9,875 bases of DNA from contig NZ_JBJMIE010000164.1 in assembly GCF_045807065.1 (NCBI RefSeq), positions 1 through 9,875 on the forward strand, given 5' to 3'. The translations under genes were made by a program, and so were the position numbers. The notes under the pieces are model-generated. The model worked only from the letters and a program-made list of their open reading frames with translations, did no database searches and was not told where the DNA came from. Positions 5,320-9,875 of the stretch are shown here, in pieces (positions within the stretch are counted from its first letter, which is position 1; each line of letters starts with the position of its first letter). The DNA is from Actinophytocola sp045807065. GTDB taxonomy: Bacteria; Actinomycetota; Actinomycetes; Mycobacteriales; Pseudonocardiaceae.

Positions 5320-6048
5320 ATGCGCTTCCCCGACACGCCGCTCGTGCTGCTCCACGCCTTCCCGCTCGACCACCGGATGTGGGACGGCGTCGGCATCGCC
5401 GAGCACGTCGAGCTGATCACGCCGGACCAGCGCGGCTTCGGCGGTACCCCGCTGGGCGCCGACGAGCCGGACCTCGCGCGCGTCGCCGACGACGTCGTCG
5501 CGACACTGTCCGGCCGGCGCGCGCTGGTGGGCGGCTGCTCGATGGGCAGCTACGTGGCCATGGCCGTCCTGCGGGCCGCTCCGGAGCTGGTCGCGGGCCT
5601 GGTCCTCGTGTCGGGCCGGGCGAGCGCGGACACGGACGCCGGCCGCGCCAACCGCGAGACGATGGCCGCCCGCGCCGAGACCGAGGGCGCCGGTTTCGTC
5701 GCCGACGCCATGCTGGCGAACCTGCTCGGCGCGGAGACCCACGAGCGCCGCCCGGACGTCGTGGCCACCGTGCGCACGCTGGTGTCCGAACAGGACGGCG
5801 CCGCCATCGCGTGGGCACAGCGGGCCATGGCCGCCCGGCCCGACTCGGCGGAGCTGCTGCGGGCCGCGGACGTGCCGACCCTGATCGTGCGTGGTGAGCA
5901 GGACACCCTGATCCCGGCCGAGGAGGCGGACGCGCTGGCCGCGCTGATGCCCAAGGCGGAGGTCGTGACGCTGGCCGGCGCCGGGCACCTGCCGCCGCTG
6001 GAGGTGCCCGAGGAGTTCACCGGCGCGGTGGCCCGCTGGCTCGAATGA
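5320..6048 (+). CDS. Alpha/beta hydrolase
   Basis: This 242-residue single-domain hydrolase is probably cytoplasmic and of unknown substrate. It has the full catalytic set: oxyanion segment LLHAFPLDHRMWD (10-22), nucleophile elbow GGCSMGS with Ser74, acid Asp195 in RGEQDTLIP, and His223 in GAGHLPPLE. The lid region lies at about 100-175. The fold resembles 3-oxoadipate enol-lactonase/peroxidase-like esterases, but no substrate residue is diagnostic. I chose ATG 5320 because the family begins directly with the first strand (PLVLLHAF); a TTG at 5308 would add four residues. TTGGAT at 5308-5313 lies six bases before the ATG, a weak -10. No Shine-Dalgarno is seen. The GNAT gene follows after 63 bp. 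Family is secure, role unknown. Confidence 0.88.
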   Translation: MRFPDTPLVLLHAFPLDHRMWDGVGIAEHVELITPDQRGFGGTPLGADEPDLARVADDVVATLSGRRALVGGCSMGSYVAMAVLRAAPELVAGLVLVSGRASADTDAGRANRETMAARAETEGAGFVADAMLANLLGAETHERRPDVVATVRTLVSEQDGAAIAWAQRAMAARPDSAELLRAADVPTLIVRGEQDTLIPAEEADALAALMPKAEVVTLAGAGHLPPLEVPEEFTGAVARWLE

Positions 6049-6099
6049 CCGATGGGGCAGGCCTGCTCTTCTGAACCGGTGGATGTCGGTGGTCATCGT

Positions 6100-6112
6100 T
6101 AGCATCGAGCGG
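6100..6112 (+). promoter_or_regulatory. Leaderless-type promoter for the GNAT gene
   Basis: TAGCAT (6100-6105) is followed by six bases and then the GTG at 6112. This is the same layout as at 934. No Shine-Dalgarno is present before the GTG, and a leaderless GTG mRNA would explain that. Just upstream, GCAGGCCTGC (6057-6066) is a perfect 10-bp palindrome of unknown role. Confidence 0.5.
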
Positions 6113-6642
6113 TGACGCAGGTTTCGGAGGGCGCCAGACCGGAGCGGATCACGACCGCGCGGCTCGTGCTGCGCAAGGTCGTGCCCCAGGACGCCGCGGC
6201 GATGATCGCGCTGCACGCGGACCCCGACGCGACGAGACACCGGCCGGAGGGCGTCAGCGACCCGGCGCACTCGCGGCAGCTGTTCTCGTCCTGGCTCGAT
6301 CACTGGGCGGAGTTCGGCTTCGGCTACTGGGCCATCGAGCTGGCGGCGACGGGTGAGCTGACGGGCTTCGGCGGCCTCCAGCTGGCCTACGCGGACGACG
6401 GCTCCTACCTCAACGTGTTCTACCGGCTGTTCCCCCGGTTCTGGGGGCACGGCTACGCCCCGGAGATGGTCACGGCCGCGGTCGAGTGGGGTCACCACAC
6501 GTTCCCCGGGCTGCCGATCCTGATCATCACGCCGACCACGAACACCGCGGCCCGCCGGGTCGCGGAGAAGCTGGGCGCCACGCTGGTGCGGGAGGCGCAC
6601 TTCCAGGGCGCGCTGTCTTGCTTCTTCCGGCTACCGGGATGA
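6112..6642 (+). CDS. GNAT N-acetyltransferase, RimJ/RimL type
   Basis: This 176-residue GNAT enzyme would transfer an acetyl group from acetyl-CoA to an amine; the substrate could be a protein N-terminus or a small molecule. It starts with the typical ITTARLVLRKVVPQDA (13-28). The acetyl-CoA pyrophosphate loop is RFWGHGYAPEM (109-119), matching R-x-x-G-x-G/A. NTAARRVAEKLGA (144-156) is the usual asparagine/helix motif that contacts CoA. GYWAIEL (71-77) and ELTGFGGLQL (82-91) form the central sheet. Length is normal and no extra domain is present. The GTG start is supported by the -10-like box six bases upstream. The next gene starts 12 bp after the stop, so the two may be cotranscribed as well as separately started. 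Confidence 0.92.
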   Translation: MTQVSEGARPERITTARLVLRKVVPQDAAAMIALHADPDATRHRPEGVSDPAHSRQLFSSWLDHWAEFGFGYWAIELAATGELTGFGGLQLAYADDGSYLNVFYRLFPRFWGHGYAPEMVTAAVEWGHHTFPGLPILIITPTTNTAARRVAEKLGATLVREAHFQGALSCFFRLPG

Positions 6643-6655
6643 CATGATGCGAGCA
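6643..6655 (+). promoter_or_regulatory. Possible leaderless promoter for the aminotransferase gene
   Basis: CATGAT (6643-6648) is one base from TATGAT and lies six bases before the ATG at 6655, inside the 12-bp gap after the GNAT stop. TTGCTT (6618-6623) is a possible -35 at a long 19-bp spacing. The gap has no Shine-Dalgarno, so either leaderless initiation or re-initiation after the GNAT gene is needed. Confidence 0.35.
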
Positions 6656-7701
6656 TGCCTGTAACGGTCAGAGCCGACCTCGCGTCGCTTCCGGACTACA
6701 TCGCCGGCCGGAAGGTTCCCGGCGCGGTCATCCTCTCCAGCAACGAGCTGTCCGGCGCGGCACCCCAGTCCGTGCTCGAAGCCATCGCCGAGGCGGCCGC
6801 GGACGTCAACCGCTACCCCGCGATGGGCTGCGACGACCTGCTGGACCGCACGGCGGAGCACTTCGGCGTCGACCGCCCGCAGCTGGCCGTCGGCAGCGGC
6901 TCGGTGAGCCTGTGCCAGCAGGTCGTGCAGGCCCTGTGCACCGAGGGTGACGAGGTCCTGTTCGGGTGGCGGTCGTTCGAGGCGTACCCGATCGTGACGC
7001 AGATCGCGATGGCCCAGGCCGTGAAGGTGCCGAACGTCGACCACGCGCTGGACCTGGAAGGCCTGCTCGCGGCCGTCACCGACCGCACACGCGTGATCTT
7101 CGTGGCGAACCCGAACAACCCGACGGGCACCGCGCTGCGCACCGCGGAGCTGACCTCGTTCCTGGACCGCGTGCCCTCGAACGTGCTGGTCGTGCTGGAC
7201 GAGGCGTACCGCGAGTTCGTGACCGACCCGGACGTACCGGACGGTCTCACGTTCCTCGACCGGCAGAACGTGGCCGTGCTGCGAACGTTCTCGAAGGCGT
7301 ACGCGCTGGCCGGCATCCGGCTGGGCTACCTGGTCGCGGACGAGGACGTCGCCGCCGGGGTCCGCAAGGTCGGCATCCCGTTCGCCGTGAACCGGGTGGC
7401 GCAGGCGGCGGGCATCGCCGCCATGGCGGCCCAACCCGAGCTGATGGCCCGCTGCCGGGAGGTCGTCGAGGAACGCCCACGCGTACACGCGGCACTGGTC
7501 GAGATGGGCTACGAGGTCCCCGAGTCACAGGCGAACTTCGTGTGGCTCCCCCTGGGTGACCGCACGGCCGCGTTCAACGAGCACTGCATGGACCAGAAGG
7601 TGATCATCCGCGCCTTCGCGGGCGAGGGCGTCCGCGCAACAATCGGCCTCCCCGCCGAGAACGACGCCTTCCTGGCCGCGGCCCGCACCTTCCCCCGCTG
7701 A
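6655..7701 (+). CDS. pat: HisC-like PLP aminotransferase (histidinol-phosphate/aromatic amino acid type)
   Basis: This 348-residue fold-type I aminotransferase probably interconverts phenylalanine/tyrosine and their keto acids, or histidinol phosphate. It is close to the actinobacterial 'putative phenylalanine aminotransferase' (Pat, also named HisC2). Seen: RYPAMGCDDL (53-62) with the Tyr that reaches the partner subunit's PLP; GSGSVSL (80-86), which binds phosphate; NPNNPTG (152-158); DEAYREF (182-188) with Asp182 and Tyr185; the PLP Schiff-base Lys214 in TFSKAYALAGIRLGY, with Arg222; and the carboxylate-binding Arg327 in VRATIG. The length is typical (~350). It stands apart from any his operon here, which favours the broad aromatic role over histidine synthesis. 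ATG 6655 is the first in-frame start and matches the family N-terminus. Confidence 0.9.
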   Translation: MPVTVRADLASLPDYIAGRKVPGAVILSSNELSGAAPQSVLEAIAEAAADVNRYPAMGCDDLLDRTAEHFGVDRPQLAVGSGSVSLCQQVVQALCTEGDEVLFGWRSFEAYPIVTQIAMAQAVKVPNVDHALDLEGLLAAVTDRTRVIFVANPNNPTGTALRTAELTSFLDRVPSNVLVVLDEAYREFVTDPDVPDGLTFLDRQNVAVLRTFSKAYALAGIRLGYLVADEDVAAGVRKVGIPFAVNRVAQAAGIAAMAAQPELMARCREVVEERPRVHAALVEMGYEVPESQANFVWLPLGDRTAAFNEHCMDQKVIIRAFAGEGVRATIGLPAENDAFLAAARTFPR

Positions 7702-7716
7702 CGAAAGTCCCTTTCG
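7702..7716. terminator. Short hairpin directly after the aminotransferase stop
   Basis: CGAAAG (7702-7707), loop TCC, CTTTCG (7711-7716) begins one base after the stop codon. No T-run follows, so it would be the U-less terminator type often seen in actinomycetes. The stem is only 6 bp and half A/T. Function inferred from position. Confidence 0.35.
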
Positions 7717-7783
7717 CTCGACCCCACCGGGTGAAACTCATCCACACCCCACGCCGACCAGCGTTTTCGTCAGTGCCAGCCGG

Positions 7784-7789
7784 TAGACT
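7784..7789 (+). promoter_or_regulatory. -10-like box upstream of structured leader
   Basis: TAGACT fits TAnnnT well. Predicted start is about 7796-7797. Unlike the other promoters in this window, no in-frame start codon lies at the predicted start; a GC-rich hairpin does instead. The -35 region (GCGTTT at 7761-7766) is weak. Confidence 0.4.
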
Positions 7790-7795
7790 GGCGTG

Positions 7796-7865
7796 GCGGG
7801 GTGCCCCCGGGATCGGGTGGGGGCTGCCCACAGTTAGGGGCGCCGTTTGACGAATCAAATGGGCG
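7796..7865 (+). ncRNA. Structured 5' leader or small RNA, two strong hairpins
   Basis: Hairpin 1 is GCCCCC (7803-7808) with GGGGGC (7819-7824) and a 10-nt loop, extendable by a GGG/CCC pairing across a small internal bulge. Hairpin 2 runs 7841-7865: 5' CCGTTTGA, loop CGAA, 3' TCAAATGG (one G-T pair), plus two more pairs across a bulge. It ends exactly before the GTG at 7866. Together with the -10-like box at 7784 this looks like a folded leader or a stand-alone RNA continuing past 7865 (further stem CCCGGA/TCCGGG at 7901-7917). I do not recognise a named family. Confidence 0.35.
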
Positions 7866-8063
7866 GTGTCTGAGATTCACGCTGGGCGGAGTCAGCTGGT
7901 CCCGGACACGTTCCGGGCACCAAGACGCACACAGGTCTATTTGTGCAACCCACGCACGCTCCTGGCGACGGAGACCAACGGCCTGCTCCGTCCGTACTTC
8001 TCCAAAGCCCAATGGGCGGTGGCCGGGGCAACTCAGGCCGCCACCAGTTCGGTACGCAGCTGA
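7866..8063 (+). CDS. Possible small protein, 65 residues, unrecognised
   Basis: This GTG-started frame runs 65 codons. From about 7890 to 8030 roughly three quarters of its codons end in G or C, more than the two competing frames I checked across the same stretch. The middle (QVYLCNPRTLLATETNGLL, then RPYFSKAQWAVAG) has a normal amino-acid mix. I know no family. There is no Shine-Dalgarno; the start sits directly against hairpin 2 of the leader. The last 31 bp overlap the 3' end of the minus-strand gene at 8033-8299. The codon bias is modest and the same DNA forms hairpins, so a purely structural RNA is an equal alternative. Confidence 0.3.
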   Translation: MSEIHAGRSQLVPDTFRAPRRTQVYLCNPRTLLATETNGLLRPYFSKAQWAVAGATQAATSSVRS

Positions 8064-8299
8064 TCGGCGAACCGTTGGCGGGCGGCGGCCACTCTGCGCC
8101 AGTGCGCGATGCGGTCCAGCTCCGTGGAGGCCCTGGCCAGGACCTCGGCGGCGTGTGCGGCGGACTCGACCTCGTTGGCGGCGGCGTCGAGGTCACCGGT
8201 CTCGATGAGGGTGTAGGCGCGGCGCATCTCGGACTGGGCGGTGGCGTAGATGGCGTAGGCGGTCATGTTGTCCGCGAGGGCGCCGAGTGGGTGCGACAT
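8033..8299 (-). CDS. Small helical protein of unknown function, 88 residues
   Basis: The product is predicted almost entirely helical, Ala/Glu/Arg-rich and without Cys: MSHPLGALADNMTAYAIY, then an AQSEMRRAYTLIETGDLDAA helix pair reminiscent of a TPR-like helix turn, then an amphipathic C-terminal helix (HWRRVAAARQRFADQL). No signal peptide or membrane segment. The ATG at 8299 is chosen because AGGAG lies six bases upstream (8306-8310 on this strand); a GTG at 8341 would extend it by 14 residues across that site. It lies 92 bp downstream of the zinc-binding-like gene on the same strand. I do not recognise a family; coding potential is supported by RBS and strong GC3. Confidence 0.7.
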   Translation of the reverse strand: MSHPLGALADNMTAYAIYATAQSEMRRAYTLIETGDLDAAANEVESAAHAAEVLARASTELDRIAHWRRVAAARQRFADQLRTELVAA

Positions 8300-8391
8300 C
8301 GGTATCTCCTGGCTGGTCTGTCCGGTTGCTTTCACAGACACGTCGTAGGAGACAGCGTCGGTTCGACGCCTTTCAGGAAGTTTTCGTAGCG

Positions 8392-8679
8392 TTATCGGCG
8401 CCGGGTGGGGCGGCGGTGCGCACGGGCGTGCCAGCAGCTCTGGTGCCAGTGCCGCCGGTCCGCGACGCTGCCCAGCTCGTCGGCGGGCCAGACCACGACA
8501 TGCGCGGTGCCGGGGCGGATCTCGTGGTCGCAGCCCGGGCAGCGGTAGGTCTTGGTGGTGCTCGTGCCGCTCACGTTGCGGATGAGCCAGTCGCCGTCCG
8601 CCGCGGACTCCGACCGCTGCAGGCCCGCGCTGCCCAGCTCCCTGACGGGCTCGCGGCGGTCACGGTTACGACGAGGCAC
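8392..8679 (-). CDS. Small actinobacterial zinc-binding-like protein, 95 residues
   Basis: The N-terminus (1-28) is basic and unstructured. The core begins GDWLIRNVSGTSTTKTY and contains CPGC (47-50), His60 in GTAHVVVWPADE, and HWHQSCW (77-83). Cys47, Cys50, His77/79 and Cys82 could bind one zinc in a treble-clef or HNH-like way. The tail is very basic (RAHRRPTRRR), compatible with nucleic-acid binding. Similar Streptomyces proteins carry the label 'ATP/GTP-binding protein', but no P-loop is visible here, so I do not use that name. The GTG start at 8679 follows TAACGT (8693-8688) by eight bases. It is divergent from the FmdB-like gene by 35 bp. Confidence 0.75.
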   Translation of the reverse strand: MPRRNRDRREPVRELGSAGLQRSESAADGDWLIRNVSGTSTTKTYRCPGCDHEIRPGTAHVVVWPADELGSVADRRHWHQSCWHARAHRRPTRRR

Positions 8680-8714
8680 ACCACGTCACGTTAGCGGCAG
8701 GGCACAATTGACGC
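8680..8714. promoter_or_regulatory. 35-bp divergent promoter region
   Basis: Plus strand: CACAAT (8703-8708), six bases, then GTG 8715. Minus strand: TAACGT (complement of 8688-8693), eight bases, then GTG 8679. Neither gene has a Shine-Dalgarno and there is no room for leaders, so both mRNAs are predicted leaderless. The two -10 boxes are nine bases apart, so polymerase binding on one side should exclude the other. Confidence 0.45.
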
Positions 8715-8924
8715 GTGCCGACGTACGAGTACCGCTGCAAGGAGTGCGCGACCACCTTCGAGGTGCGTCGCTCGATGAGTGAGTCATCGGCCCCCGCGCC
8801 CTGCCCGGAGGGTCATGACGACACGGTCAAGCTGTTGTCCATGGTGTCCCTGGGCCGTGGTGGCGACGGGGCCGCCGCGCCGGCCGGAGGTGGCTGCTGC
8901 GGCGGCGCCTGCGGTTGCGGGTGA
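8715..8924 (+). CDS. FmdB-family zinc ribbon protein
   Basis: This 69-residue protein has the N-terminal FmdB/regulatory zinc-ribbon motif: MPTYEYRCKECATTFEV with Cys8 and Cys11, then a second knuckle APCPEGHDD with Cys30 and His34. FmdB-type proteins are small putative regulators; their target in actinomycetes is not established. The C-terminal tail is Gly/Ala-rich and ends CCGGACGCG with four Cys (61, 62, 66, 68), common in actinobacterial members and possibly a second metal site. The GTG start matches the family's first residues (MPTYEY). The stop is one base from the convergent dehydrogenase stop, leaving no room for a terminator. Confidence 0.92.
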   Translation: MPTYEYRCKECATTFEVRRSMSESSAPAPCPEGHDDTVKLLSMVSLGRGGDGAAAPAGGGCCGGACGCG

Positions 8925-8925
8925 C

Positions 8926-9875
8926 TCAGTAGTCCCGGAAACCCTTACCGGTCTTGCGGCCGAGCCGACCGGCGGTGACCAGGTGTTCCAGTAGCGGCGC
9001 CGGCGCGAAGCCGGCGTCGCGGAACTCGTAGTACAGCGACCGCTCGATGGCGAGCGACACGTCGAGGCCGACGACGTCCAGCAGCTCGAACGGCCCCATC
9101 GGCAGCCCGCAGCCGACCTTCATGGCGGTGTCGATGGCGTCCGCGTCGGCGTAGTGCGCCTCGAGCATCTTGACCGCGTCGTTGAGATACGGGAACAGCA
9201 GCGCGTTCACGATGAAACCGGCCCGGTCCGCGCAGTGGACGGGGTGCTTGCCGAGCGCCCGGCATAACGCGTCCGCCGTCGCGGCCACGTCGTCGGCGGT
9301 CGAGATCGTGCGCACGACCTCGACGAGCTTCATCACCGGCGCCGGGTTGAAGAAGTGGAGCCCGACCACGTCCGCGGGGCGTGACGTCGCGGCCGCGCAC
9401 TCGATGACGGGCAGCGACGACGTGGTCGTGGCGAGGATGGCACCGGGCTTGAGCACCTTGTCGAGCGCCCCGAAGACCTCGCGCTTGACTGCCAGCTCCT
9501 CGGCGACTGCCTCGATGACCAGGTCGCAGTCGGCCAGCTCGTCGAACTCCGTGGCCGCGTGGATCCGGCCGACCGTCGCGTCCCGGTCCTCTTCGGACAG
9601 TCGACCCTTGCTCACCTGGCGGTCGAGCGACTTGCGCACCTTCCCGAGCGCGATTTCCGCCCGGTCCGTGCTCCGCGCCCGGAGCACGACGTCGAACCCT
9701 TTCCTGGCAAGGACTTCCGCGATGCCGGTGGCCATGGTCCCGGTCCCGACGACCCCGACCCGCCCGAGGTCCCGCGTGGGTCCGCCGACCTCTTCCGGCG
9801 TGTCCACATCGGACACGACGTTCGGCGAGTCGACCCCGTCGTAGGTGTAGAACCCGCGCCCGGACTTCCGCCCGA
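8926..9875 (-). CDS. 3-hydroxyacyl-CoA dehydrogenase, fused tandem type (5' end outside window)
   Basis: The enzyme oxidises (3S)-3-hydroxybutyryl/acyl-CoA with NAD(P) in beta-oxidation or C4-CoA metabolism. Numbering from the GTG at 9816: Rossmann GVVGTGTMATG (21-31), VIEAVAEE (100-107), Ser133 in TTTSSLP, catalytic His154 in GLHFFNP with Glu166 in MKLVEVV, and Asn204 in FIVNALLFPYLND, then the C-terminal dimer domain ending GRKTGKGFRDY. The spacings His-Glu (12) and His-Asn (50) equal those of the human enzyme. The frame stays open beyond 9816 to the edge and reads GRKSGRGFYTYDG before a linker. That is the end of a second, upstream copy of the same domain. The gene is therefore probably the ~590-residue double-domain form, and GTG 9816 is internal. 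The stop converges with the FmdB gene at one base. Confidence 0.92.
   Translation of the reverse strand, partial: GRKSGRGFYTYDGVDSPNVVSDVDTPEEVGGPTRDLGRVGVVGTGTMATGIAEVLARKGFDVVLRARSTDRAEIALGKVRKSLDRQVSKGRLSEEDRDATVGRIHAATEFDELADCDLVIEAVAEELAVKREVFGALDKVLKPGAILATTTSSLPVIECAAATSRPADVVGLHFFNPAPVMKLVEVVRTISTADDVAATADALCRALGKHPVHCADRAGFIVNALLFPYLNDAVKMLEAHYADADAIDTAMKVGCGLPMGPFELLDVVGLDVSLAIERSLYYEFRDAGFAPAPLLEHLVTAGRLGRKTGKGFRDY

Noticed and set aside
6057..6066. GCAGGCCTGC palindrome as an operator
   Set aside because: It is a single short GC palindrome, expected by chance in this composition, and lies more than 30 bp upstream of the predicted -10.
5161..6600. 479-codon minus-strand frame opposite hydrolase and GNAT genes
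   Set aside because: It is antisense to two genes with complete catalytic motifs; composition is Arg/Gly/His-rich and no domain is visible.
7796..7880. TPP riboswitch (GGGGTGCCC then GGGGCTG, and CTGAGA at 7870-7875)
   Set aside because: The words are not in THI-box order or spacing: CTGAGA is not on the arm facing GGGGTGC. The second conserved arm (CTGATCTGG.../CCGGCG) is missing, and no thiamine gene follows.
7881..7922. tRNA-like 3' end (CCGGGCACCA)
   Set aside because: The preceding stem has a 5-nt loop without the TTC-R-A T-loop, and no anticodon or acceptor arm can be drawn.
8300..8341. GTG 8341 start for the 88-residue minus-strand protein
   Set aside because: The AGGAG at 8306-8310 is correctly spaced for the ATG at 8299; the extension would be translated through that RBS.

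Overview
The window is high-GC DNA with strongly G/C-ended codons, frequent GTG starts and few Shine-Dalgarno sites. The gene families (crotonyl-CoA carboxylase/reductase, DivIVA-like filament protein, pH-sensor-type class III cyclase, fused double 3-hydroxyacyl-CoA dehydrogenase, FmdB-like zinc ribbon) point to a filamentous actinomycete. A member of the Pseudonocardiaceae, such as a Lentzea/Saccharothrix relative, is my inference; nothing here fixes the genus.

Layout. 1-886 is the 3' part of ccr. 934-2462 holds a DivIVA-like coiled-coil protein whose stop overlaps the start of a fungal-type cytosine deaminase. 2463-3104 has no convincing gene. It holds an imperfect ~32-nt tandem array, several GAA-triloop hairpins, a 57-nt multi-branched palindrome, a near-consensus promoter and a C/A-rich repeat tract. 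3105-3533 (minus) encodes a DUF1203 protein with unusual codon use. A universal stress protein follows, preceded by a 12-bp perfect palindrome, and then a class III adenylate cyclase. Next come an alpha/beta hydrolase, a GNAT acetyltransferase and a HisC-like aromatic aminotransferase, all on the plus strand and ending at 7701. 7702-8032 holds a hairpin, a promoter-like site, a structured leader and a possible 65-residue ORF. On the minus strand are an 88-residue helical protein and a 95-residue zinc-binding-like protein. The latter is divergent from an FmdB-family zinc ribbon, which converges with a 3-hydroxyacyl-CoA dehydrogenase that runs off the right edge.

How the genes fit together. The two edge genes both act on C4 acyl-CoAs: crotonyl-CoA to ethylmalonyl-CoA, and 3-hydroxybutyryl-CoA to acetoacetyl-CoA. 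Both are typical of the ethylmalonyl-CoA/butyrate network. The middle is a set of short housekeeping and signalling units, not one pathway. A repeated layout is visible: a -10-like hexamer exactly six bases before the start codon at 934, 6112, 6655 and 8715, which predicts leaderless mRNAs.

I see no transposase, integrase, CRISPR array, tRNA, rRNA, toxin-antitoxin pair or defence cassette. The parts most worth follow-up are the repeat/palindrome region 2463-3104 and the structured leader plus mini-ORF at 7784-8063.
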